The notes: generated from the letters alone by a model not told the origin. 64,000 nt of DNA from MGBC163016 sp964649145 (GCA_964649145.1 CAZYOQ010000001.1:55929-119928); one strand, 5' to 3'. Positions 53,953 to 63,960 are shown, numbered from the stretch's first letter. Program-made: numbers and translations.

Positions 53953-56571
53953 CTATTTAACGGTAACCTTCTTGCCGCAGTTTGCCTTAGTAAAGATCTT
54001 CTTATAGGCAGCCTTCTTAGCCTTAGGAACCTTCACGGTCTTAATAGAAGAGCCCTTAAGTGCGCTTTTAACGCCCTTCTTGGTAAGCTTTTTGCTCTTA
54101 ACAGTGAGGGTCTTAAGTTTTGAGCAACCGCTGAAGGCAGAAGAACCAATCTTTGTAACCTTAGAGCTAATAGTTAGCGAAGAAAGTTTCTTACAGCCCT
54201 TAAACGCATTAGACGAAATCGTCTTGACCGAAGCCCCCAACTTCACGGTCTTGAGGCTGGTGCAGCCGCTGAATGCTGAAGAGCCAATAGAAGTGACCTT
54301 AGAGGTTATGGTTATCGATGTGAGCTTCTTACAGCCCTTAAACGCATTAGACGAAATCGTCTTGACCGAAGCCCCCAACTTCACGGTCTTAAGCTTGGTG
54401 CACCCGCTAAACGCTGAGGAGCCAATCGTCTTGATATTCTTTCCGATAGTGACCTTGGTAACCTTTGTATTCTTGTAGAAAGCCTTAGACGCAATGGCAG
54501 TAACCTTGTAGGTCTTGCCATTGGCAAGCTTCACGGTGGCAGGAATGGTCACGCTGGACTTCTTCGGGGCGGAGGTATATGTAACGGTACTCGAAGATGT
54601 CACCTTCACCTTAGATTTGTCGGAGAGAGTAGTAACCGTGCCTGTCTTGACAGTTGGCGTGGTTGTGCTTGGCGTGGTTGTGCTGCTGCTTTGATGTAAG
54701 CTCACCCAATAGTCAGACGGCGCGAAATTGCCGTAGAAGTTATCGTATTCGGTGCCTGAAGTCGTGTGTTTAGTATTGCCATTCAGGTCTTTATTAGCAG
54801 CGACTCTTATCAGAGTGGCATCTTTATCCTTAGCAGAAGTATAGTACTGATAACCTGCCTCATAAATAGCATCAGCCGCTGCTTTGGAATAATTTTTGCC
54901 AAGATCAACCAAATTGACGTCAGCGGGCAAAGACGCATTACCGAAAGCCCACTGCATAGCAGTGCCTAAAGCCTCGTCAGTCAGATGATAAACATTATCG
55001 TACCAATAAGTCGAGTTCATCATATTAGGGAACAGCTCAGGATAAATGCAATCCATTGCGAAGCATCCGTAAATAAGCTTATCCATAGTGAAGTTAGACC
55101 CATTAGTCACAGACGGCGAAGATGCCACATACGTGATACTCGAAGCCTTGCTCTTAAGCGCTTGAGTTGAGGCATTGGTCTCAATAAACGATTTCCACAT
55201 ATCAGCAGTATAAGAGCTGTTTTGTGGAGAATAGATAACATCGCATTTCGCAAGATCATCTGCATCTACTGTATAAAGCGTATATGTAGTATCGGCATTT
55301 CTATTAGTAACGTCATCGCCAGCGACAGATTGACCGCCAGTTTGTTCCTGATAAACGGTGCTGCCTGTAAGTTGGTTCACTGTCAAAGGAGACCAACTTG
55401 CACGGCCATCCATAGGTCCCGAACCAATATTTTCCGTGTAATCATAAACAGCAACGACGGCATGGGTGTCATCAATGCTGATGCCATTTCTATTGTCGGT
55501 ATATCCAGGATAATATGCAACATACGCGACAGTTTTACGAGCTACATCACTCGAGTTAATCTTGGATAGAGCATAATACATTGAGCCTCTGGCCAGCTTC
55601 TCCACATACAAAGCGCAATCATCTACAGATTCTGTATAACGATTCGTACGTGGAAGGCTATTCATGTTCTTCCAGTTAACTTTATCTTCAGTTAGGGTAG
55701 ATTTGTAATCAGCTGTTGCAGCGATTACTTTTTTAGCAAGACCCGCAAGCTCATAAGCAGACTCTACAAAAGAATATGGGTTTGAATTATTAGGCTGAAT
55801 TGTTTCCGGGGCATACGACTCATCACCATCTACATAATATTCTTGTTTTGTCATATCGTAGCCATCGGTAACTGAGCCTTTATCCTCTGTGGTTGACACG
55901 GCATCTCTGCCACTTCCTGTTGTCGTGGTCACTTGCGATGTACCATCCGAAAACTCATCAGTTGTAACCGTTGCTGTATCAGTGTTGTCTGTGGTTTCTG
56001 ACTTGTAATATTTGCCAGCGTTTATATATCCCACGTATTGAGCTGTCTGAGCTGCATTCAAATTGTTGCAAAACCAAATTATCTCCGGGCGATATTTGAA
56101 TGGGGTTCTTACACCTGATTCAGAGTCCCATTCGGACTGATCGGTTGCAGTGAGATCTGATGGAGTTAGGTTATTCTCAGCTGCATACAGATTATAGAAA
56201 GTATTCCAGTTATAGGCATTCGGCGACTCGTTTGCAACTGACGCCCAAATTCCAATAAGGGAACTGTTCTTTGCGTCCGACAGAGTATGAGCATCGGCAT
56301 TTCCATTTTGACCATTACCATAATATGCACTATTAGATATGCCCAGATAATCAGGACCAGATGTAGACCATGCGTTAGCCCATGTAGTTAACACCTTATA
56401 AAGAACTCCGTCTTTTGTAACGGTATTGGTTTTAATTTGAGTTGGCGCCTCCCAGTTCGTTCCTTTCCCAGCTGTGTCGCCTGCTGCAAATGCCGCACCC
56501 CCGGACATCGAAACACACAATGCAGCTGATAGCCCACAAGCAACTATCTTGGTTAGTAGTTTTCTTTTCAT
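53953..56571 (-). CDS. BspA-like LRR surface protein
   Basis: The 872-residue protein has a signal peptide (MKRKLLTKIVACGLSAALCVSMSGGAAFAA), a large N-terminal region of about 610 residues that I do not recognise, a Thr-rich linker and seven or so 23-residue LRR_5 units from about residue 680 (KVTKVTIGKNIKTIGSSAFSG type). It lacks a sortase motif. AAAGGAG precedes the ATG, and TTAAGA-N16-TATAAA about 65 bp upstream is a likely promoter, so it may also be expressed separately. Confidence 0.85.
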   Translation of the reverse strand: MKRKLLTKIVACGLSAALCVSMSGGAAFAAGDTAGKGTNWEAPTQIKTNTVTKDGVLYKVLTTWANAWSTSGPDYLGISNSAYYGNGQNGNADAHTLSDAKNSSLIGIWASVANESPNAYNWNTFYNLYAAENNLTPSDLTATDQSEWDSESGVRTPFKYRPEIIWFCNNLNAAQTAQYVGYINAGKYYKSETTDNTDTATVTTDEFSDGTSQVTTTTGSGRDAVSTTEDKGSVTDGYDMTKQEYYVDGDESYAPETIQPNNSNPYSFVESAYELAGLAKKVIAATADYKSTLTEDKVNWKNMNSLPRTNRYTESVDDCALYVEKLARGSMYYALSKINSSDVARKTVAYVAYYPGYTDNRNGISIDDTHAVVAVYDYTENIGSGPMDGRASWSPLTVNQLTGSTVYQEQTGGQSVAGDDVTNRNADTTYTLYTVDADDLAKCDVIYSPQNSSYTADMWKSFIETNASTQALKSKASSITYVASSPSVTNGSNFTMDKLIYGCFAMDCIYPELFPNMMNSTYWYDNVYHLTDEALGTAMQWAFGNASLPADVNLVDLGKNYSKAAADAIYEAGYQYYTSAKDKDATLIRVAANKDLNGNTKHTTSGTEYDNFYGNFAPSDYWVSLHQSSSTTTPSTTTPTVKTGTVTTLSDKSKVKVTSSSTVTYTSAPKKSSVTIPATVKLANGKTYKVTAIASKAFYKNTKVTKVTIGKNIKTIGSSAFSGCTKLKTVKLGASVKTISSNAFKGCKKLTSITITSKVTSIGSSAFSGCTSLKTVKLGASVKTISSNAFKGCKKLSSLTISSKVTKIGSSAFSGCSKLKTLTVKSKKLTKKGVKSALKGSSIKTVKVPKAKKAAYKKIFTKANCGKKVTVK
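54188..54390 (-). repeat. 65-bp exact repeat, 138 bp apart, in the LRR region
   Basis: 54188-54252 and 54326-54390 are identical, a period of 46 residues or two LRR units. Flanking units differ at few positions. Confidence 0.75.
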
Positions 56572-56691
56572 AACGTCTCCTTTCTAACCAAATTGACTAA
56601 CGTTAAACCACAAAAGCAATCATTCTCCATTTTATACTCATATTGGTATCATTCTTAAGACAAAATATCCTTATTTAAGCATAATTAACGG

Positions 56692-58038
56692 TTAAAGACG
56701 GAAAGACTTAAAGAAATACCTTACAGGCCCAAGCTGCTTGAAGGCTCCTTTCCAAAACGAGCTATAAAACCTCTCCATCTTGAACAAATCATGCATACAA
56801 AAAGGCTTAGCACCGTATATTGATCTAGCATACATTTCAGTTATATCATGAAAAGATTCGTTCGACGCCTCGTTGAAATAGTGCAGATGTTCCTCGTTGG
56901 CTATTGCAAAATCATTCAACGTCTGGCCAGGAGATGGCTTTATCCCCAACTTGCTAAATTTGGCGAGTATTGTCGCGTACAAAGATTTCGCCTCTTGTGA
57001 TGTCCCTAAACTGCGCATCCACATAAGCTTATATGTACGATTCTGTCTCCTGAAAACAAAGTACATAATAATGCCTACAACCAATGCAATAGCTAGCGCC
57101 AGCAATATATAGGTTCTAAGATCATAATTAGCTAGGTCGAATAAATCATCTGGGCTATCTATGTTTTCTCCAAAGAAAGACCCTGCATTATTGGGGTTCC
57201 TTACTTGAGCAGATGTATCTGAACCGTTAGCAGGTGTGGGAGTTCCGTTAGGGTCTTCCTTGACGTCATCAGTCGTCCTTGATTCTTCTCCCGTCATGTC
57301 GCTTGTCAAAGACGTATCAGGCGTTAAATAATCGCTTGAGACGCCCTTTGCAAGCACCATTTCCAATGACCTTGTCTCGCTTATAAGCTTAATCTGCAAC
57401 GCGTCGGGAGATAACGGAGCGATTACCCCGAACCATACAGCTCCTCCAATACCAACAGATACAACGGATACTACAGTGGCCACAAAAAAACCTGCTGGAA
57501 AATTCGCGCTTCTAACCGAATCGGCACTTCGGACAGATAGCAAAAAGTTTTTATAGATAATCACTGCTATTGATGAGACCACAAATGCAAGCAACCATCC
57601 GATGTCGTAGCGTTCGTACAAGAATTGAATCAAAGCCAAAATCACAACTCCCGCTATGAAAAGTAGTGACGAGCCTATGTGAGTCCTGCATAATAAGAAG
57701 ACCCCTGTAGAGCAAAGCGTTGACACCATCACATATATCATCGCATTAGTCTCTACATCAGCAAACGCTGTGCCGTCAGATAATGCCGCCGCACATATCC
57801 ATGACATCACGAGCGCAACAGCATATATTGGAATACCTATACGTAATATATGTTTATTTATAGAGATCATAAACAGACTAATCATGCATATAGCTACTAT
57901 TGCTCCAGGTACCGGCCCGTATTGTATCTGCGGATCTACGTAAAAGCATGACAGCAGCGAATAGGACAAAGCCATACCTATGCACAGCTCAATCAGACAA
58001 TCCCAAATGCTTTGCTGAATGTATATCTTGGCTATCAA
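56692..58038 (-). CDS. DUF4129/TgpA-like multi-pass membrane protein (TTG start)
   Basis: The 448-residue protein has about six or seven N-terminal transmembrane helices, an extracytoplasmic Ser/Thr/Asp-rich loop, one more helix (YILLALAIALVVGIIMYFVF) and a cytoplasmic DUF4129-like end (YATILAKFSKLGIKPSPGQTLNDFA). It lacks the transglutaminase core of full TgpA. Translation starts at TTG 58038, which overlaps the DUF58 stop (TTGA) with a GGGGGGAG box just before. MoxR-DUF58-DUF4129 is a known trio. Confidence 0.8.
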   Translation of the reverse strand: MIAKIYIQQSIWDCLIELCIGMALSYSLLSCFYVDPQIQYGPVPGAIVAICMISLFMISINKHILRIGIPIYAVALVMSWICAAALSDGTAFADVETNAMIYVMVSTLCSTGVFLLCRTHIGSSLLFIAGVVILALIQFLYERYDIGWLLAFVVSSIAVIIYKNFLLSVRSADSVRSANFPAGFFVATVVSVVSVGIGGAVWFGVIAPLSPDALQIKLISETRSLEMVLAKGVSSDYLTPDTSLTSDMTGEESRTTDDVKEDPNGTPTPANGSDTSAQVRNPNNAGSFFGENIDSPDDLFDLANYDLRTYILLALAIALVVGIIMYFVFRRQNRTYKLMWMRSLGTSQEAKSLYATILAKFSKLGIKPSPGQTLNDFAIANEEHLHYFNEASNESFHDITEMYARSIYGAKPFCMHDLFKMERFYSSFWKGAFKQLGPVRYFFKSFRL

Positions 58039-59372
58039 AAGCTCCCCCCTTCAAGCTCTTGAGCTGTATGTATGATGAAATGAGAGATTTTCGCCACATC
58101 AAGCCTTCTCAAAAGAGTGCTCATGTCCTTCACGTCGGTATCTTCAAGTTGTGGGGGAACAACTGCAAATAAGAACGGCGTCCTTCTGTTAGCACGCAAC
58201 TCCAACATGGCGTCAACGACCTTAACAGTAATGTTTGCCGTACAAAGTGCAATATTCTCGTTCCCGTCTCGCCTTCCCGCCTCACGTCTGAGTAGATCAA
58301 GAAACGCTTCCTCGCTAGTTACCTTGATTTTGGGAAGCTGGGTAATAAGGCTGTTAAACTCTTTAGATCCTTCGATCTTAAGAGTTTTTCTTTCGCCGTC
58401 GCGATCTATAAAAGTGATGCCCGCCTCCACACCGCGCCTTATTGCAAACTTATTAAGCGACAACGCAGATTCCACAACACCATCAAATACAGACATCAGC
58501 CCTTCCGAGCCATAATCAGGGGAAGATGTATCGATTAGAATATCTATCCCTGGATTGCTATAGCTCTCGAACAAGCGCGTCAGATAGTCGCCATTGGGCA
58601 TTCTGGACGAAAGCTTCCAATGAACCGATTTCATTGAATCGCCCCATACATATTCTCTGACTCCCGAATAGTCCATATCGTCGCTTGCAACCGATCTTAA
58701 AGACACAAGTGAATCCTTTGAGTTTTCCTCAGAAATAGCTAAGTTCTCTACATCAAACACCCTTGGGAGTACTTCCACAGGGTGCCTTGAATCGTTTTGT
58801 ATAGCATGAGTGAAAAGACCTAGTAAATCAGAAATAACAACCTTACGAATTCCAGCAGAATATGTACCTATATGATCAAAAACAGCATCGAAACGAAAAT
58901 CTCTTTTTTCGTAAGGCATAAGTGTCAAAGAAGACGGGATGACAACCTCGTCATTATCAAACAAGTCACTTATATATACGAAAAGCTCGACTCGAGGAAA
59001 AACCAATGGAGATGAGTTAGACATCTCTATAACGAAATCTATAGATGAGCCCCTATCGCAAATGGAAGTCATTGATTCCTCGCTGAAACTGAAAGACTTC
59101 TTTAAGATCTTAAGATATGCAAACGATATGACAATCACGCACATTAACGAGATTAACGGAATGTAGCCTATGGCGTTGTTTATGAACAAGGGTGGAATGA
59201 TGCACACAATGAAAGCCAGCACTACAAGTACAATTTTATTAACCCGCATGCGAAATTTGCTTTTGGCTTCCTCTTTTTGGACGCTTGTTGTTTTTCGCAT
59301 ATGGGAAAAAGGTTTTTGGAGAGTCGTTTTCAGACTAGTCAAATTTTTTTGCACGCGATAATTGCGAGGCAT
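58035..59372 (-). CDS. DUF58 domain protein (MoxR partner)
   Basis: The protein of about 445 residues has two adjacent membrane helices near the N-terminus (IVLVVLAFIVCIIPPLFI; LISLMCVIVISFAYL) and the DUF58 signature DDMDYSGVREYVWGDSMKSVHWKLSSRM, followed by a vWA-like fold (GIDILIDTSSPDYGSE). I start at ATG 59372 right after the permease stop, with GGGA 5 nt upstream, in place of the frame start at 59414. The permease gene next to it is part of the importer. Confidence 0.9.
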   Translation of the reverse strand: MPRNYRVQKNLTSLKTTLQKPFSHMRKTTSVQKEEAKSKFRMRVNKIVLVVLAFIVCIIPPLFINNAIGYIPLISLMCVIVISFAYLKILKKSFSFSEESMTSICDRGSSIDFVIEMSNSSPLVFPRVELFVYISDLFDNDEVVIPSSLTLMPYEKRDFRFDAVFDHIGTYSAGIRKVVISDLLGLFTHAIQNDSRHPVEVLPRVFDVENLAISEENSKDSLVSLRSVASDDMDYSGVREYVWGDSMKSVHWKLSSRMPNGDYLTRLFESYSNPGIDILIDTSSPDYGSEGLMSVFDGVVESALSLNKFAIRRGVEAGITFIDRDGERKTLKIEGSKEFNSLITQLPKIKVTSEEAFLDLLRREAGRRDGNENIALCTANITVKVVDAMLELRANRRTPFLFAVVPPQLEDTDVKDMSTLLRRLDVAKISHFIIHTAQELEGGSF

Positions 59373-59373
59373 T

Positions 59374-60465
59374 CTATTCCCAACTACGCTGTTTGACAGC
59401 AAGAATCCAGACAAAAATAGGAAGTGTTGCTATTGTGACAATAGGCACTAACCCAACTGCTGTGCCATCAATCAGGATCATCGAGGACAAATCTCCGCAA
59501 AGCACTAAAACAATAGCGCCTATCAAGATGTTCCCTAAAAGCTGTTTTCTGAACTCGGCGCCAAATAATGCACGTACTAAAAATGGAATAACCAAAGACA
59601 CCATAGCAACCTGGCCGACATTGATTTGAGCTATCAGTATCATGATCGAGCCACAAGCGAGGGCTAAAATCTTTATCGCATTGGGGTTCACGCCCAAAAG
59701 ACGTGTCTCCTCATTGGAAAAAGATATGAGATTCATCTTGAAGCGGAACATCACGATTGGAACAATGCAGATTGTAGCGCCTATAAGAAGGGTAATAACA
59801 GTCCAACCGGCTTGTATATTTAATCCCTGTTGAAGTATGTACAAAACATCCCAATCCTCTTCCGAAAGAAGATTAGTTCTCGCGTAGTTCAAGACCACGC
59901 TGAGCAGCTGAGAAACCACTGTCCCCATCAATATCATGTTGACAGTGTTAAAGCGTCCTTTTCCGCTCATCCACTTTCCACCAAGCATCACCAAAGCAAG
60001 AACGCACAGGCCGCCTATAAGCGAATAAGTGTAGTAAAGACCTGGCATCCCCTGAGCTTCCCATCCATATTGAAGAACTAACACCAAAATGGCGATGCTT
60101 ATTCCATTTGAAACGCCAAGCATCGATGGAGCTGCAATAGGATTGCGAAAAGTGTTTTGATAAAGCATCCCTGACACTGCGAGCAAAATCCCGCAAACAA
60201 GATATGTAAGTACAGTCCCTGCTCTGAAGGCAACAGATTCGTACGTCGGACAAGCTTCCAAAACTTGTGCGCGCTGATCTGCATAATGTATAGGATCTAT
60301 CAATTGCACAAACAAAAGCCGAACGTACTCGAATAGACCATTTATCACTTCACCAGGCGAAAAGAATATAAGGCCTTGTGCATTCTTTAGACACAAAGAA
60401 AGGCAGGCTAGCACAACAAGTACTATCACGCAAAGGATGCATTTATTCCTAGAGCCAGTCGACAC
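59374..60465 (-). CDS. FecCD-family ABC permease (second)
   Basis: The 363-residue protein has about ten membrane helices and FecCD family motifs (SGMLYQNTFRNPIAAPSMLGVSNG; QINVGQVAMVSLVIPFLVRALFG). Such permeases carry iron chelates, heme or corrinoids. GTG 60465 has a near-perfect AAGGAGG box 7 nt upstream. It overlaps the first permease by 17 bp and is followed without a gap by DUF58. Confidence 0.94.
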   Translation of the reverse strand: MSTGSRNKCILCVIVLVVLACLSLCLKNAQGLIFFSPGEVINGLFEYVRLLFVQLIDPIHYADQRAQVLEACPTYESVAFRAGTVLTYLVCGILLAVSGMLYQNTFRNPIAAPSMLGVSNGISIAILVLVLQYGWEAQGMPGLYYTYSLIGGLCVLALVMLGGKWMSGKGRFNTVNMILMGTVVSQLLSVVLNYARTNLLSEEDWDVLYILQQGLNIQAGWTVITLLIGATICIVPIVMFRFKMNLISFSNEETRLLGVNPNAIKILALACGSIMILIAQINVGQVAMVSLVIPFLVRALFGAEFRKQLLGNILIGAIVLVLCGDLSSMILIDGTAVGLVPIVTIATLPIFVWILAVKQRSWE

Positions 60466-61810
60466 CAGAAGACCTCCTTGTCCTCAATGCGATAACCAGG
60501 AATGAAATGCAACCTATAATTCCAGTAAACACCCCTGTACTTCCAGAGCCAATGCCCGGTATTCCTAGCTCGGTGAAGTAATAGACTACTACTACAAAAG
60601 TTCCTCCTAATAGCGCGCTTGCAGGCAAGAGATACCGCAGGTCGGGTCCCATTAAGCGCCTAGCCATATGAGGAATGATGAACCCCACAAAAGATACAGG
60701 TCCAGCGAAAGATACGACAAAGGCCGTCAAGATCGTACAAAGAGCAACCACAACATTTCGCAACCCCATGGTTGATATGCCCATCGAACGTGCTTCTTCA
60801 TCATTAAAGGCAAGCAAGCTTATTTTTCCTGAAAGTATAAAGATGATCGCCATACAAATAAGAACAGGAATTGCAAATATGAGCACACTTACAAGAGTGT
60901 AACTTCCTTCAAAAGTAGTAGATTGTGCGGTTTGAAGGTATTGAACCGTAGCCGCATCGCCATGCTCTTGAAAATAATTCTCTATCCACTGAACGACAAT
61001 AACTATAGTTGCTGAAAACACTTGGCCGGCTACAACCAACGAAACATTTGAAACCTTCCCCTTGCCAGCTATAAGTGCCATAGCCATAACTATAAAGACA
61101 ACAAGCGCGCACCCTGCAAGCGAGCACAAAAACGATCCATAGATCTGAAAAACATATTGCATAGGATCTAGCTGTTCGAGCAAATCCATGTATTCGGTGA
61201 TAGACCCAGCAAAATCGGTGCTTATGCTATTAGGAAGAATAAAGATTATATAAAGAACCGTCCCAACAGTTCCGCCAGACATTATGCCAAGCGTAGAGGG
61301 CGATGCAATCGCGTTTTTAAGCACTCCTTGAAGAACACCGCCTGAAAGCCCCATTGCTGCACCAGATATCAATGCCACAATAATTGTAAAAACTATCGAG
61401 CCATACATAGAATCTGTTCCGGTGAAAAAAGACAAGAACGAAACGAACCCTTCGGCGACCTCGTTTGCAAGGCCTCCAATTGTGTGATCATTACGACCAG
61501 TTATACCGAAAATATTAGTTGGCAAAATACATACCAAAACAAACGCTACGACCATTATCACGCCCAGGACGATCAAGGTTTTGGCTCTCTTGTCCATAGA
61601 CATACGAGAATCTTGCTCTTGAGCATAGACGTTTAGCTCTTCAGATTTATGGAACCTTATTCTGTCATAGCCGTAATCAGGACCCGCAACATCCTTTTTC
61701 TTGCGTTTTTTCTCGGAAAAAAGAGCACCTGCCTCTTTTTCGATATCCTTTGTGGAATCCTGTCCAGGAACGAGGCTTTTCTCCCCCTTGCCTAAATCGA
61801 TTTTTGTCAT
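60449..61810 (-). CDS. FecCD-family ABC permease (first) with cytoplasmic N-extension
   Basis: The 453-residue protein has a FecCD permease core from about residue 75 (GGVLQGVLKNAIASPSTLGIMSGGTVG; GPVSFVGFIIPHMARRLMGPDLR). The first 75 residues are charged and lysine-rich (FSEKKRKKKD) and have no counterpart in usual permeases. It starts 3 bp after the receptor gene. Two distinct permeases imply a heterodimeric channel. Confidence 0.94.
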   Translation of the reverse strand: MTKIDLGKGEKSLVPGQDSTKDIEKEAGALFSEKKRKKKDVAGPDYGYDRIRFHKSEELNVYAQEQDSRMSMDKRAKTLIVLGVIMVVAFVLVCILPTNIFGITGRNDHTIGGLANEVAEGFVSFLSFFTGTDSMYGSIVFTIIVALISGAAMGLSGGVLQGVLKNAIASPSTLGIMSGGTVGTVLYIIFILPNSISTDFAGSITEYMDLLEQLDPMQYVFQIYGSFLCSLAGCALVVFIVMAMALIAGKGKVSNVSLVVAGQVFSATIVIVVQWIENYFQEHGDAATVQYLQTAQSTTFEGSYTLVSVLIFAIPVLICMAIIFILSGKISLLAFNDEEARSMGISTMGLRNVVVALCTILTAFVVSFAGPVSFVGFIIPHMARRLMGPDLRYLLPASALLGGTFVVVVYYFTELGIPGIGSGSTGVFTGIIGCISFLVIALRTRRSSGVDWL

Positions 61811-61813
61811 ACT

Positions 61814-63802
61814 CTATTCAGCCCCAGCTTTAATATAATTCCAGTCGGAAGAGGTTAAATCGTAGCCATAAAAAGCAGAATAGAACTCCTGAACCTCATT
61901 CTCCCAGCTGACTTTTTCGGAATTACCCTTCACAACATCGTTGACCCATGCAGACTCTAAAAATGACTCAACAGTGCCTGTTGTCCAATCACAAAAAAGG
62001 CCTGTAGGCTGAATCTCAATACTTTCCTCGGGAATACTACTACCGAGGGGATTTGAACCTGTTAGATCTTTCGAAAATCCTATACATGTATATATGTCAA
62101 TAGTAGGCCCTAAATGCGATATCACATCGCTTGAGACAAACCCGAATGGATGCAAAGTGCTTTTCAATTCTTTACTGTTCGAAATGATGCCCTGCTTGAT
62201 TCTTGCAGATTTAGCAATAAGCTTCGGGAACGTATCGGTGCCAAACGAATCGCCAAGATTCAATGCTTCAAGGCTGTTTTCTTGAGTAGCAAGCAGGAGT
62301 TTGTTTTCTTTCTTAAGCGCATCTTCTACAGAAGAAGACACTTTATTAATAGAACTTCCGCTCCATTCACTTTTTTTGAACTTAAAAGACCAAAATTGCC
62401 AAAGAGGCGCTAATCCCCCGCCTGTCTCTCTTCGTAACTCGTATGACGAGTTATCAATTAGACCTCCGGCCTGAATGTAGTACGCGACAGGGCTCGAACT
62501 ATAACCGGCGTTCCCGAAGGCAAGCCCAGGTTGAGTTATCTTCCATCCTGCCTTTGATTCTCCAACATATTTTGCACTGCTGTCATACTCGACAACCAAT
62601 GCGGTATACGTAGCCGAATCAGAAGAAAAAGAATTGTTTGCCTTGTCTTTCGCGCTGCTTTTTTGAAGTTGTCCACAATTGCCAGCTTGAGCCAAACCAC
62701 CATTCGCATCACATGACGCTTTGACTACTCTGTCATGAAATTCAATATAGTCAGAAGCTCGATCTTGGGTCTTACCTTTGTATTGGATAGAGGTGCTATC
62801 AGATAGCATCTCGCCAACGGTCTTTACCGTGTCTTTTATCTCCTGTGATGTGTAAAGGTCACCTATCAACGTTATATTCACGTTGGCTTTCTTTAGCTTC
62901 TTCTGGATAGAATTTGATGGCTTCGCTTTTAATAGAACTGCTCCCGCGCCCGATTCAATAATGGCATCAACATCCATTTCTCCATCGGACTTCCAACCTG
63001 TTTTCACTCCCGAACAGTCAAATACGTCGCTGAATTTACTATGAAGGGTCGTATAGTCTGTCGCTGCGAGAGCTCCCTTTCCCCCAATCATGGCCACTAT
63101 GGTCGCATAAGCACCAGAAGCCGCAATCTTACTAATCTTGGGAGGTTTTTGATTAGGGTCGGCGGTGTTGTAGATGATAGTATAATCTCCATCATCCGAG
63201 CCACCGTCATCAGATTCCTCAGACGTCAAGTTGTCATGACCAGAGTCTCCGCCTTCTTCGCTAGAAGAATCATCACTGCCTTCCGAGCCTGTCATAGGAG
63301 CTTGCGAATCTATCTCAGTGTTACTCGTATTGAAATATTCAAGCTCCTCATCATCTTGAGAATATTCAGTTTCATGAGCAACCTCGTGGTCGGAAGCGTT
63401 TTCGTCTTCCGCATAATAAAATGCTACGGTTCCGCTTGCCTCTATTCCCGAAAATTCAGGAGTTGCATCGTATAAAGATTGTTTAGTTTCAATGTTCTTA
63501 GTATTCGGAGAGGATCCATATACAACTAGTGATTGCCTCTCATCAGTAACCGGGGCGTTCTCGTCATTTTCCAAAGCAGGCAACTTGTCAGTGGTCTCAT
63601 CACTAGAAGAATCGTTGATATATATCTTATCTGGGTTATCTTTATCTATAGAGTCAGACGTTTGATCATAGATTATTTCCTTGAGAGCGTCGCTATCACG
63701 ACAACCCGCAAAAGAAAAAGCCACGCAAGCCGCAAGTAAAATACATGCAGCCACGCGCAACGCTAACCCAAATTTGCTTCTGATGTAGCAAATATGACTC
63801 AT
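61814..63802 (-). CDS. Lipoprotein receptor of a metal/chelate ABC importer with long acidic spacer
   Basis: The 662-residue protein has a lipobox (SFAGC, lipid Cys34), about 190 residues of Asp/Glu/Ser/Asn-rich sequence, and then a helical-backbone metal-receptor fold of about 420 residues (KISKIAASGAYATIVAMIGGKGALAATD; AIIESGAGAVLLK). Typical receptors are near 300-350 residues, and the spacer may lift the binding domain through the wall. The domain has large inserts, so the ligand class is uncertain. AAAGGTG precedes the ATG at about 9 nt. It leads the locus. Confidence 0.85.
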   Translation of the reverse strand: MSHICYIRSKFGLALRVAACILLAACVAFSFAGCRDSDALKEIIYDQTSDSIDKDNPDKIYINDSSSDETTDKLPALENDENAPVTDERQSLVVYGSSPNTKNIETKQSLYDATPEFSGIEASGTVAFYYAEDENASDHEVAHETEYSQDDEELEYFNTSNTEIDSQAPMTGSEGSDDSSSEEGGDSGHDNLTSEESDDGGSDDGDYTIIYNTADPNQKPPKISKIAASGAYATIVAMIGGKGALAATDYTTLHSKFSDVFDCSGVKTGWKSDGEMDVDAIIESGAGAVLLKAKPSNSIQKKLKKANVNITLIGDLYTSQEIKDTVKTVGEMLSDSTSIQYKGKTQDRASDYIEFHDRVVKASCDANGGLAQAGNCGQLQKSSAKDKANNSFSSDSATYTALVVEYDSSAKYVGESKAGWKITQPGLAFGNAGYSSSPVAYYIQAGGLIDNSSYELRRETGGGLAPLWQFWSFKFKKSEWSGSSINKVSSSVEDALKKENKLLLATQENSLEALNLGDSFGTDTFPKLIAKSARIKQGIISNSKELKSTLHPFGFVSSDVISHLGPTIDIYTCIGFSKDLTGSNPLGSSIPEESIEIQPTGLFCDWTTGTVESFLESAWVNDVVKGNSEKVSWENEVQEFYSAFYGYDLTSSDWNYIKAGAE

Positions 63803-63832
63803 CTACTAAAACACCTTTATGAAAGTCGAGGT

Positions 63833-63922
63833 TTAGATTGGGAGCTTTTGATCTTTTGTAAAACAGGACATCTCAACAAAACCCCTGAAGTAGCTCATGT
63901 ACCCCTCGATGTTAATACTCAT
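63833..63922 (-). CDS. Possible 29-residue leader peptide
   Basis: A short frame (starts MSINIEGYMSYF, ends QKLPI) stops 30 bp before the receptor gene. The ribosome site is weak. It could be chance or a small leader; nothing else supports it. Confidence 0.2.
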   Translation of the reverse strand: MSINIEGYMSYFRGFVEMSCFTKDQKLPI

Positions 63923-63960
63923 GCTGCAATATTCTCAGGCTGACATATTATCATACGGCG

